From an uncultured Bacteroidales bacterium (lineage in GTDB: Bacteria; Bacteroidota; Bacteroidia; Bacteroidales; F082): a stretch of DNA of 64,000 nt. Positions 1-8,759 of the stretch are shown here, one piece after another. Within the stretch, counting starts at the first letter, position 1. Each line of letters opens with the position of its first letter. The notes beneath the pieces were generated by a model, which searched no databases, had not been told where the DNA came from, and saw nothing but the letters and a program-made list of their open reading frames with translations. Location of the stretch: assembly GCA_900315175.1 (NCBI GenBank), contig OMYA01000001.1:124001-188000 (forward strand). Direction: 5' to 3'. A program made the position numbers and the translations under genes.

Positions 1-3000
1 GCTGCCGAACCCATGAAGGTGTAGCTGTTGCATGCGCTCAGGTTGACAACGACATCTTCGAATTTGTCGACGAGCTGCACACCTTTCAGCAATGTGGCGT
101 CGTTCGTCTCAAAGGTGATGGTGTATCTGCCAGTCTCCTTGGTCTTGAAGAAGAGTGGCGTCTCGCCCCCATGTCCCACGCCAGCGATAGCGTAATCGTT
201 GCCGTCCCGAGGTATGTAAAGCTTCGCGTTGCCCTCGTTGAAGATGAACTTGGCCAGCTTAATGCCCTCATCGAAACTCACGATGGCTCTGTCCTGATAG
301 TCGGCACCACGCGTGCCGGCCTTCGACAACGTCATCTTAATGCTGCCTTGTCCCTCTGACCTCGACACCGGAGCCGTCTTGCTGAATGTCACGGCCTCAC
401 CTCCACCATCGGCACAGACTATCACGCCAGTGCACATCGGGATAGGCCATCTCGTATAATCGTCAACAGGCTCGATGTCGTTGCCGAACTCACTCATAGC
501 ATAATAAGGCCTGTCGGGATAAGCCGGCGCCCACAACGGGTTGCCGACAAGGTTCCAGCCCGCCAACCTGGCATTGGCATCATAAACCAACGGCACCTCC
601 ACCGAATTATCAGCTGTGACAGAACCGCCGAAATACAGTGTGCGCGCATATTTTGTCGCATAGAGATATCCGTTGCCGCCGTAAATCGTGAAGTTTCCGG
701 AGTGCATCTTGTAGTTCTCCCATTCCGCGTCAGCACTCTGGTTGAAACGGTAAAGGTCGTATTCTGCAGATGTCACCAACGGCTCGCCATATTCACCCAC
801 CGGGAACAGATTCTCGACATAATAAGGCGTTCTGCCATTCTTCAACGGCGCCGCGATGAAAGTCCATCTGTCCTGTCCCGGCGCGACATTAGCATAACCG
901 TCCACCGACCTGGCAATAGGGTCAACTATCGTGGCGGTGAGGTTGACACCGGAATAATTGATTGCATAATTGGAGTTGTAAACAACAAGCACCTGGTTGG
1001 TGATTGTGACCAACGTACCTATATCCTGACCTGACGATTTTCCGTAGCTGCAGCCGTCGATACGCGTGGTCATGCTGTTGCCGTCGTAAGGAATAATAAA
1101 GTCGTTGCCATCTTCCATTGTCACTGTACCCGTGAGCTGCCATGCCTTGCCTGCCGGCGCCGTGAGAAGCGTATAGCTGTCGCAGTTGTCGCTGTAGTTG
1201 CCGTTCAAACCGCCGTCGTCATAGATTTTAAACGAGGTGATGCCGTCAAGAGGTGTGACCTCAAACAGCGTCTGGATGCCGTTTTGCTTAGGTAATGTTA
1301 TATATTGATCACCCTTTTCGGCAAAATCGTATGTGATAATGAGGTTTCGTGCCGGCATGGTGAAAGTGGCGTTGCTGTTGTTGCCGTCGAACCAGCATAT
1401 GCCGTCTGACAGCGGGATATCGTTGCCGTCAGCGTCTTTCAGCGAGAACGCCGTAAGCAGATGATTGTCGTCGTGAGCGACAGTCAGTGTGATGGTATTG
1501 CCGACATGTGCCACATAATGATTGTTCGACACGCTTTCATAGCCTGAAATCGCTATGCTGCAGTCTTGAGGCACCTGCGAGTCGTCAAATTCAATGATGT
1601 AAGGGAACGCCTCGTTTGAGATTTCGACTGTCAGATCCAGGCCCGACATATTGTTGCTTGAGGTATAGAAATTGAGCAGCATCGAGCGGCCGCTGCTGGT
1701 GAGCGGGCCGAAGTCCAAGCCTGCCTGATAGCCGAATCCATCAGGGTTGCCAAGAGGAGCAGCAGTGACAGTGTCACCGTCGTACACCTTCAGATAGTCG
1801 TGAGGAGTGCCTTTGTCGTTGCATGTCACATTGCCAGAGAGCTTTAGGCGATAGCCCACAGGAGCTGTCAGCACCAGATAGCCGTCACAAAACATGCTGT
1901 AGTCGCCATCACGGCCACCGTCGTCATACACCTTGAACGAGCTCACGCCTGTTGGGATTTCAACAACCTTGTAATCGTATTTATTAGACTCCGGCATGTT
2001 GATATACAGACCGCCGTCAGCTGAAAGGTCATTTGTAATTGTCGGAGTGATTTCGATATCTTCGGCTGGCATCACGAAAGTGGCTTCAGTCGGGCTCTCG
2101 TGCCAAACGCCACCTGAAACAGGCTGATGACAGTCAGGCGACATGGTATATTGGGTAACAAGATAGCTGTTTTCAACGGCGACATCGAGCGTAACAGTAT
2201 CGTAAACATGTGCCTTAGCTTCGCCATGAACAGCGACAGTGCCGCCAGTGACGTTATGAATACCAATGTTGAATTTATCATTTTTGTCAATAACCCTCAC
2301 CGTGAGGTCGAAGCCCGGAGCACCGTTCATTCCTGTGACAAACATAAGCATCACTTTGTTGCCTACAGACAATTCCTTATCAATAAAGCTATTGTTGTAA
2401 TACCATCCGATAGGATTGTTGAAGCTGTCGCCGTTGTAAATCTCAAGATAGCTGCCATCGTCATAAAGATTCACGTTTCCTGAAAACTCCATGATTGTGT
2501 TTGCCGGAGAATTGAGAATCAGCAATCCGCTGCTGTTTGATGTGCAGACACCAGTTTCACCGCCGTCATCATAAACCTTGAAGGTGGTCACGTCAGCAGG
2601 AATATATGCGTTTTTCGCATGTTCGATGTCGCAGCTGTTAGCCGGCATGTTTATCGACAAGTCATTTTTCGTTGCAAAGGTCGGAGTGACGTTGACGTCG
2701 CTGGCAGGCATGTTGAATACTACAGTGTTTTTGCCTGTATACCACAAACCTTTGTCAGAATTGACATCGGCACCTTCGGTAATCTTAACCGTGACATCTT
2801 GAAGCATGTAGCCATCATCCGGCACGACATTCAGCGTGACTTCGGAGCAGACTGCAATATCTGTTGTCTGCGGAGCTGTGAGCTCTCCATGGTCGACATC
2901 AGCAATATTGATATCGTAGCCATGTGCAGCAGACACTGGTGTCACCGTGAGATTTACGCCAGTCAAAGAGGTAATGGCGCCGTTAGATTTGAAATAAAGC

Positions 3001-5186
3001 AACAAGTCTTGACCAGTAGTGTACAACAACGGAATGTTCTCATCATAACGCACACCATAATGGTCATCACCAAGGACAGGGCTATTCATATCGGCTCCGT
3101 CATAAATGACGAGATAATCGTCAGGGTAGCCATAGCATGATATTCTGCCTTGAAGCTGAAGCACGTAGCCATCAGGAGCCTTGATATGCAGCTGACCGTT
3201 GCAATAAGGCGAATAGCCTTGATTATATCCGTTATCGGAAAAGACATAAAACTGATGGGTAAAATCAGGGTCAGTCTCCGACAAATCCATAGTGGTCATA
3301 CCTGTTTGAGGCATCTTGACATAGTAAAATGCCGAGCCGTTATCATTGGTCCAAGCCATAGGAGTAGGAAGTTCCGAACTCATCACCACGAAAGAATACG
3401 ACTTCGAGCCAGTGTAGCCGTTCATTCCGTTGATGGTTATGGTGTATTCGCCAGGTTCGGTGACATTTGACACATGGTCAGCTGTCTGCGTTCCATATTT
3501 CCAGACCATATCCTTAGTGTAATGGGTATATTCGACCAACTCGTTGTTATGATAGTCTGTAACGATATAGTGCAACGGGATTTCCGAGCCTGTATAATCA
3601 TAATATGGCAGCATTCCGCTGATGGCGCAGTTACTCAAATCATGAAGGTCGGCATCCGACATCACGCCGAAAAGCTGGAGTTCACCGACCTCACACACGA
3701 AGTCGTCGGTGTTGGTCTTCCAGCCGTGTAAAAAGCCATCCCAATATTCGTCTTCTCTCCAGATGTCAATCACTTTAAACTCGAAGCGCTTGTAATCCGT
3801 CGTGATGTTGGCATAATTGCTCATAAGAAAAGCTTTATCCGCCATATTTGCTTCGGGCAGTCTGTTGCTGACATCAGTGGCCACACGATGGTCGAGAACA
3901 TCCCAATATCCTGTTGTTTCATTATATCCCAAAATCTGCCATTCCTTAGGACGGCGGTCGGTATGGTTTTTCGTGTCGTTGCCTGTGGTGATGATATAGC
4001 CTTTGGGCACGAATCTCCTTTCGCAATCGAATTTGACATTGATAGGTTCCCATTCGTTGTGCATGCTGTACGGATAGCTGACGCACCATTTGGTTTGTCG
4101 GTCGTCGTCAACCAGTTTGGCATAGCCTTCATCACCGAAATAGGTGTTGGTGTTGTATGGAGTCCAATAGTCGTAGGCTGAGAAACCTGAGAACAATGTG
4201 CAGTAATCCGCCATCAGGTTGATGGTCAGAGGGACGGGCTGCCCGTTGGCTACAGTCCAATAGCCCAATTTTGCTGCGAGCCATTCGGGGTTTGTAATCG
4301 GGCTCACATATTCACCTTGTTTGTCGCCGAAGCTTGTGGAATAATAACAGTTGGAAAAGTCATAGCTTTCATAGTAGTTGCAACGGCACAGATTATGGTT
4401 GTTCTCATCGTAAGGTATCGTCACGCTGTAGGGGTTCACGAAGCAGTTTTCGATGCGGACGAATCCGTCTGGTGACTGATATCCCACGATGCCGCTGCAA
4501 TGAGTGGCGGTAGTGCTTATGTAGCTACCTCTAAAGAGGCAGTCGTTCACTGTCAGACAGACGTAGTCGTCAGAGTATGCGACCAAACCTCCTGAGGTGG
4601 CATCGCCCGTTATCCCGAGGGCGAACTGCACTTCAGAGGTGCAACGGCTCACATTGACAAAATGAATGCCTTGCGGGCTGCCCCCTCTGATACAAGAGAT
4701 GACTCCTGCCGCAAATTTATAGTCAGAACGGATTTTGCCATGTACGGTAAGATCATGGATATCACATCCGTCGCTCACATAATGGAACAACGCGACACCT
4801 TGAGAATATTCGTCCCGGTTGATATTATCCGGAACCTGTGTGAAATCGATGTAAATGGTATGTCCTTGACCGTCGAAACTGCCGGTGAAAGGATAATCCT
4901 TAAGGTTGGCAGCCCATGTCGTCGCCTTCTGGTCAGAGTTATCATACGGATCACCGATATCGGCTCCCAGCCTGAAATGCTTGTCGGCATAGTAAGGGGC
5001 ATATGCCGGGTCGTTGAGCAGGGATGTAAAAGCTGCCCAGTCCTCGAGATCCATGATGTAGTAAGGGTTGACATTTGAGCCGTCGCCGGTCAACGAGCCA
5101 CGGTAAGCCCAAGCCTTAGTGGTTGTAAACATGACGAGAAACAGCAGAAAAACCATTCCCGTCACCGTGATAAAACCTTTTTTCAT
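1..5186 (-). CDS. Giant secreted modular protein with CUB-like repeats (3' end outside window)
   Basis: Reading the minus strand from the ATG at 5186, the frame stays open for about 1728 codons to the left edge, so the C-terminus is missing. Residues 1-27 are a signal peptide ending KAWA. About 28-300 look like a GLUG/beta-helix adhesin region (FTGSFDGQGHT). About 341-506 resemble an F5/8-C (discoidin-like) domain. From about 619 four CUB-like modules follow (about 619-744, 841-962, 1059-1184 and 1293-1420), marked by FKVYDDGG and DYLxVYDG. They alternate with short modules ending FxMPxxDVxxTPTF, like divergent InlB-type bacterial repeats. Residues 1430-1728 resemble the pre-sorting region of T9SS cargo. 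A C-terminal sorting domain beyond the edge is likely but not seen. Probable cell-surface or secreted adhesin; ligand unknown. It has its own promoter at 5230-5237. Confidence 0.85.
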   Translation of the reverse strand, partial: MKKGFITVTGMVFLLFLVMFTTTKAWAYRGSLTGDGSNVNPYYIMDLEDWAAFTSLLNDPAYAPYYADKHFRLGADIGDPYDNSDQKATTWAANLKDYPFTGSFDGQGHTIYIDFTQVPDNINRDEYSQGVALFHYVSDGCDIHDLTVHGKIRSDYKFAAGVISCIRGGSPQGIHFVNVSRCTSEVQFALGITGDATSGGLVAYSDDYVCLTVNDCLFRGSYISTTATHCSGIVGYQSPDGFVRIENCFVNPYSVTIPYDENNHNLCRCNYYESYDFSNCYYSTSFGDKQGEYVSPITNPEWLAAKLGYWTVANGQPVPLTINLMADYCTLFSGFSAYDYWTPYNTNTYFGDEGYAKLVDDDRQTKWCVSYPYSMHNEWEPINVKFDCERRFVPKGYIITTGNDTKNHTDRRPKEWQILGYNETTGYWDVLDHRVATDVSNRLPEANMADKAFLMSNYANITTDYKRFEFKVIDIWREDEYWDGFLHGWKTNTDDFVCEVGELQLFGVMSDADLHDLSNCAISGMLPYYDYTGSEIPLHYIVTDYHNNELVEYTHYTKDMVWKYGTQTADHVSNVTEPGEYTITINGMNGYTGSKSYSFVVMSSELPTPMAWTNDNGSAFYYVKMPQTGMTTMDLSETDPDFTHQFYVFSDNGYNQGYSPYCNGQLHIKAPDGYVLQLQGRISCYGYPDDYLVIYDGADMNSPVLGDDHYGVRYDENIPLLYTTGQDLLLYFKSNGAITSLTGVNLTVTPVSAAHGYDINIADVDHGELTAPQTTDIAVCSEVTLNVVPDDGYMLQDVTVKITEGADVNSDKGLWYTGKNTVVFNMPASDVNVTPTFATKNDLSINMPANSCDIEHAKNAYIPADVTTFKVYDDGGETGVCTSNSSGLLILNSPANTIMEFSGNVNLYDDGSYLEIYNGDSFNNPIGWYYNNSFIDKELSVGNKVMLMFVTGMNGAPGFDLTVRVIDKNDKFNIGIHNVTGGTVAVHGEAKAHVYDTVTLDVAVENSYLVTQYTMSPDCHQPVSGGVWHESPTEATFVMPAEDIEITPTITNDLSADGGLYINMPESNKYDYKVVEIPTGVSSFKVYDDGGRDGDYSMFCDGYLVLTAPVGYRLKLSGNVTCNDKGTPHDYLKVYDGDTVTAAPLGNPDGFGYQAGLDFGPLTSSGRSMLLNFYTSSNNMSGLDLTVEISNEAFPYIIEFDDSQVPQDCSIAISGYESVSNNHYVAHVGNTITLTVAHDDNHLLTAFSLKDADGNDIPLSDGICWFDGNNSNATFTMPARNLIITYDFAEKGDQYITLPKQNGIQTLFEVTPLDGITSFKIYDDGGLNGNYSDNCDSYTLLTAPAGKAWQLTGTVTMEDGNDFIIPYDGNSMTTRIDGCSYGKSSGQDIGTLVTITNQVLVVYNSNYAINYSGVNLTATIVDPIARSVDGYANVAPGQDRWTFIAAPLKNGRTPYYVENLFPVGEYGEPLVTSAEYDLYRFNQSADAEWENYKMHSGNFTIYGGNGYLYATKYARTLYFGGSVTADNSVEVPLVYDANARLAGWNLVGNPLWAPAYPDRPYYAMSEFGNDIEPVDDYTRWPIPMCTGVIVCADGGGEAVTFSKTAPVSRSEGQGSIKMTLSKAGTRGADYQDRAIVSFDEGIKLAKFIFNEGNAKLYIPRDGNDYAIAGVGHGGETPLFFKTKETGRYTITFETNDATLLKGVQLVDKFEDVVVNLSACNSYTFMGSA

Positions 5187-5229
5187 ACAAAATATCTTTA
5201 AAAAATTATATAATCTTGATTTGAGGTCG

Positions 5230-5237
5230 CAAAAATA
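5230..5237 (-). promoter_or_regulatory. Promoter -7 box of the giant surface-protein gene
   Basis: On the minus strand the sequence reads TATTTTTG, an exact match to the Bacteroidetes -7 consensus TAnnTTTG, 43 bases upstream of the ATG at 5186. A pair of direct repeats lies immediately upstream (5258-5294). Confidence 0.6.
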
Positions 5238-5257
5238 TAATAAAAAAACACTAAGGT

Positions 5258-5294
5258 TTTTATTCTGCATGTAAAAGATTTTATTCTGCGTGTA
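5258..5294. repeat. Paired 16-bp direct repeat upstream of the promoter
   Basis: TTTTATTCTGCATGTA (5258-5273) and TTTTATTCTGCGTGTA (5279-5294) differ at one base. Their starts are 21 bp apart, about two helical turns. They lie over and just upstream of the expected -33 region of the promoter at 5230-5237. This geometry suits a dimeric activator binding direct repeats, such as LytTR or OmpR-type regulators. The regulator itself is not identifiable here. Confidence 0.5.
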
Positions 5295-5335
5295 TTTGTT
5301 GTTGCAATTTTAAGAATTGAAACAAGCAGAATATC

Positions 5336-6940
5336 TCATCTCAAGACGATGCGGAAGCCTACAGTGGCGTTACGGCCGTTGTGCTCAATCTCGCGGCCGT
5401 GGTAGGCAGATGTGCAGGTGTAAGGCTCGCTTTCGTAGCAGCCGCCGCAGCCTACAATAACTTCACCTGACTCGGGACCGGTATAGTCGAGGCCCTGTTC
5501 GGCAGGGAGGTCGGCAAGATCGGCATACCAGTCGTTGCAGTATTCCCAGACGTTACCGCTTAGGTCGTAGAGACCCAGCTCGTTGGGCTGCTTGGAGGCC
5601 ACGAAGTGGGAGGTTTGTCCGGCGTTGTCGGCATACCAGGCCACATCGTTTATTGTGTTTGAACCGGCGTAGATGTGCCCCTGCGACTTGCGTCCGCCGT
5701 TAGCGGCGTAGTGCCATTCGGCCTCTGTGGCGAGAGCGAAATGCATACCTGCTGGCAACTGGTCGGCGCACATCGTGTTTAACTTGTCGAGGAAGCCGCC
5801 GCTCCCGGTGATGTCGTCATAGTTGACCATCGTAACAGGATAGAGACCATCGCTCCCTGTTTGGCCTTGGGGTATCGAGCCCATGACGGTTTCCCAGATG
5901 TAGTTCATCGTTTCGGTTTGGCATATATAGAAATCGGAAAGCGTTCCAGTGAAGGTTTTCTGTTCGCCGACGCGCTCGTAGACCAGCTCGTAGTCGCCGC
6001 CCTTCACCTCAACCATCGGGAGGTAGTAGCCGACGGTGCCGTTGTTCACGGCGATGGTAAGGAGGTTGTCGGGCCGAGTAGGTTCCACGAGTTCCTCTTC
6101 GTCGAAGTCATTTACTAGGACAAGACGTAAGCCGCGGTTCGGATAGGACTGGTGCATTCCCAGCCATGTGTGGTAGGCTGTTTCGAGACCCATCTCTCTG
6201 GTGCCGTAGCTGCCGCCACGGTTGACGCGGTAGTTGTTTTCGGCGGTGCAGACGTAATCAAGTCCTTGGTTGATTGGAAGTTGGTCGAAATATACGAAGT
6301 TGTCGCGAGTCCATTCCCAGACGTTGCCAGTCATGTCGTAGAGGCCGAGCTCATTGGGTTGCTTCAAGCCGACAGGATGCGTAGAGCTGTCCGAGTTGCC
6401 GGCATACCAGGCCACCACGTCTATCGTGTTGGAGCCTGAATAAGTGTAGCCCATCGACTTTTGCCCACCGCGGGCAGCATACTCCCACTGGGCTTCAGTC
6501 GGCAGCGCGAAACGCTTGCCAGATGGCAGCTGGCCGGCGCATAACGTATTCAGCTTGTCAATGAATCCGCCTCTCTTGACGATGTCGTAGTAGTTCACAT
6601 TGCTGACTGGATATAAGTCGCCATTGTTTGTCTGACCTTCTGGTCTCCAACCCATAACATCGCACCAGAGCTTGTTGGTCACCTCGACAGGACAGATGTA
6701 AAAGTCGGAGAGCGTTCCTGTGACGGCCTTCATCTGGTCATCATAAATATACTCCATCGAGTAATCACCTCCGTCCACCTTTTTCATAATAAACTCGTAA
6801 GAAGAGTTGTTCACCTTGAAGATTAGCGTCTCTGCGTCATACTGACTGTTGCTTGTAATGTTCTCTTTCTTGCAGCCGGCGAGTGTCGCGACGCCGAAAA
6901 CGATTGTGGCGACAAGCGCCCATGATACTAGAGTTTTCAT
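5336..6940 (-). CDS. Lipoprotein with two tandem FGE-sulfatase (SUMF1) domains
   Basis: A 534-residue protein. The N-terminus MKTLVSWALVATIVFGVATLAGCKK has a lipobox (LAGC), so it is probably a lipid-anchored envelope protein. Two copies of the formylglycine-generating-enzyme fold follow (about 40-275 and 295-534). Each carries the family marks: YPVxxVNYxD, (F)ALxTEAxWxYAAxGG, LGLYDxxGNVWE, and a final arginine-rich strand (RGLRLVLV in the first, VGFRIVLR in the second). The catalytic Cys pair of true FGE is not evident, so a structural, binding or proteolysis-linked role is more likely than sulfatase maturation. It lies 42 bp downstream of the lipoprotein gene at 6983-8443, same strand, and is probably cotranscribed with it. 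The duplication looks internal because the halves share the same block order. Confidence 0.85.
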   Translation of the reverse strand: MKTLVSWALVATIVFGVATLAGCKKENITSNSQYDAETLIFKVNNSSYEFIMKKVDGGDYSMEYIYDDQMKAVTGTLSDFYICPVEVTNKLWCDVMGWRPEGQTNNGDLYPVSNVNYYDIVKRGGFIDKLNTLCAGQLPSGKRFALPTEAQWEYAARGGQKSMGYTYSGSNTIDVVAWYAGNSDSSTHPVGLKQPNELGLYDMTGNVWEWTRDNFVYFDQLPINQGLDYVCTAENNYRVNRGGSYGTREMGLETAYHTWLGMHQSYPNRGLRLVLVNDFDEEELVEPTRPDNLLTIAVNNGTVGYYLPMVEVKGGDYELVYERVGEQKTFTGTLSDFYICQTETMNYIWETVMGSIPQGQTGSDGLYPVTMVNYDDITGSGGFLDKLNTMCADQLPAGMHFALATEAEWHYAANGGRKSQGHIYAGSNTINDVAWYADNAGQTSHFVASKQPNELGLYDLSGNVWEYCNDWYADLADLPAEQGLDYTGPESGEVIVGCGGCYESEPYTCTSAYHGREIEHNGRNATVGFRIVLR

Positions 6941-6982
6941 TGTTATAAAGTTTAGTTAAATTAAATCTGTGCAAAGGAAGGG

Positions 6983-8443
6983 CTAACGCACGAGGCGCAC
7001 AGGCAGACCGTCTCCACGGGGGCCGGCGTCCACGTCCAGTCTGTAACCGTCGAATTCCGCGTACGAAGCGGTTCGATACTCGAAATCTGAAGAAGACCAG
7101 TAGGTGCCCCAACTTCCAACGTAGTACATGTCCGTACCGGAGCGGAAGCCAGTGGCAGGCAAGAACACAGCGCCAGCTGCTTCCATTGCATCCCAATTGA
7201 CCCCAGCAGTGTACACGTTTACATCCCATCCATCTGTAACTATCGGCGCAAATGCGTAACTGCCTTTGTTGGTCATCGGATCCATGAAGCTGTCAGGTAG
7301 TATAATTATACCATGATTCCCGCAAACAGTCGCATTACCAACTTTATTTGCAGCATCGGTGCGATTGAAGAACAAATCTCTCCATTCGTCTGAAGAAAGT
7401 GTGTACCAGTCGTTATGTCCACCGAGAGTGCCCTGGAAGTCAGTGCTCCATTCATAGTCTGTGTTGTCATCGCTTGTGTTTAATGGGTTCTTTTCATCGC
7501 CCCATGTGCCCCAGCCGAAAAGGTCAACCCAGTCAGAGGTGTTCCATGAACCGATAATATCCCACTGGTTCGGAGCGAAACGCCAGCCTGTTCCATCCTT
7601 ATACTGCAGGTTGCCAGGTGCGAACTGCACGGCTTTTGTGCCACTGACAGAGAACTCAGGGGCAAAAGGAGTCATCGAAATGCTCACTCCATTGCCGCCA
7701 TTGGTGTAGTATATGTTCTCTGTAACAGCAGGGACACTTGTAATTGTCGAAGTGTATCCTGCTATGGTCGCTGTTGGTGTGCTCACTTCATCCTGCACAA
7801 GGAGGATAGCCCATTTGGCAGCATCGCTTTCAGCATAGAGAGCCACCACGCCAGTGGCATCAGTCGGCGTGATGCCGGGAGTGGCAAAATTGATGGTCGC
7901 TTGGGTTTTCATGCCGCCAACAAAAACAGTATTAGATGTTGGTGTGCCAGTCACGAACTTCACCAAGCCACACTTGTTGAGCAAGGTGCAGCCATAGGTG
8001 GCGTTCCCGTCAGTGTATTTTTGAGTCGAGTGATTGTATGACAACACAGGAAGCTTGCTGCTCTGGTCTGCGATGTTAACAGTGAAATTCTCCGTTGAGT
8101 TAGCCACAGGTGTAGTGCTTGGTGTGAGACCGCCAACGAAGTAGAAGTGCAGGTAGTCTGCGGCGCTCGGGCTGTAGATGTCGCCGCTGAAGGCTCCGTT
8201 GCCGTATGTGAGGTAGCCGATATACTTTCCATTGTTACCAACGTAAATCACGTCGCCGTCTGTGTAAACGACTGCGCCAGTGTTAGTAAAGACATCGTGT
8301 CTGTCGCCGCCGTCCACGTTGAGAGTGATGTGGACTGGTTCTCCAATGTTGTTTGGAGTTGCTGCTGTTTCAACATTCTTTTTGCACTGGGTCATGCCAA
8401 ATACCAGTACCGCTGCTATTAACAATGTACTGAGTTTTTTCAT
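6983..8443 (-). CDS. Surface lipoprotein, fimbrillin-like front and Fib_succ_major/DUF1566-like tail
   Basis: The frame opens at 8521, but the ATG at 8443 gives the expected lipoprotein signal (MKKLSTLLIAAVLVFGMTQCKK), so I start there (486 residues). The first half, about 30-270, is a beta-rich region reminiscent of fimbrillin/FimA-like repeats of Bacteroidales. The second half, from VQFAPGNLQYK through WSSSDFEYRTASYAEFDGY to the terminal GLPVRLVR, matches the Fibrobacter succinogenes major-domain style common in Bacteroidales surface lipoproteins. It is first in a two-gene unit with the tandem-FGE lipoprotein. Its upstream gap of 316 bp holds a weak minus-strand -7-like sequence (TAATTTCG near 8570), a dispersed repeat at 8642-8680 and the divergent purL promoter. 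Function beyond surface display is unknown. Confidence 0.75.
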   Translation of the reverse strand: MKKLSTLLIAAVLVFGMTQCKKNVETAATPNNIGEPVHITLNVDGGDRHDVFTNTGAVVYTDGDVIYVGNNGKYIGYLTYGNGAFSGDIYSPSAADYLHFYFVGGLTPSTTPVANSTENFTVNIADQSSKLPVLSYNHSTQKYTDGNATYGCTLLNKCGLVKFVTGTPTSNTVFVGGMKTQATINFATPGITPTDATGVVALYAESDAAKWAILLVQDEVSTPTATIAGYTSTITSVPAVTENIYYTNGGNGVSISMTPFAPEFSVSGTKAVQFAPGNLQYKDGTGWRFAPNQWDIIGSWNTSDWVDLFGWGTWGDEKNPLNTSDDNTDYEWSTDFQGTLGGHNDWYTLSSDEWRDLFFNRTDAANKVGNATVCGNHGIIILPDSFMDPMTNKGSYAFAPIVTDGWDVNVYTAGVNWDAMEAAGAVFLPATGFRSGTDMYYVGSWGTYWSSSDFEYRTASYAEFDGYRLDVDAGPRGDGLPVRLVR

Positions 8444-8641
8444 TGTTTTCTGATTCTTTAAATGGTTGAAAAAAAGGTGGTAATTTCTGACCTGCAGAAT
8501 CCCATAAATGGCATTCCGCATATCATCAATCCGTATTTTTTAGTGTTAATAATCATATGTAACTTGCGACGCCGAAATTACAACAATTTTTAATAGGATT
8601 ATCAAAAAGTTGATTTTTTATATTTCCTACTAATTCATATA

Positions 8642-8680
8642 AGATTTCTCGGCTCCACTTCATTTCGCTCGAAATGACAG
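8642..8680. repeat. Dispersed repeat family A copy
   Basis: Reads AGATTTCTCGGCTCC then CATTTCGCTCGAAATGACAG. The same GAAATCTC / GTCATTTCGA module recurs at about 15887, 37383, 44276, 49990 and 54691. It lies between the divergent lipoprotein gene and purL. Confidence 0.6.
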
Positions 8681-8731
8681 GGGGCATGAAAAAAATCTGT
8701 GAAAATATGATTAATCTGCGAGAGAATTTAC

Positions 8732-8739
8732 TAATTTTG
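8732..8739 (+). promoter_or_regulatory. purL promoter -7 box
   Basis: TAATTTTG followed by C matches the Bacteroidetes -7 consensus and ends 20 bases before the purL ATG, leaving a very short leader. I see no PurR-like or riboswitch element. Confidence 0.6.
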
Positions 8740-8759
8740 CGACTTGAAAATTTCATACC

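Noticed and set aside
2127..3731. Several plus-strand ORFs of 70-173 residues opposite the giant surface protein
   Set aside because: They lie antisense to one continuous coding frame, have no promoters, and read as low-quality mirror translations.
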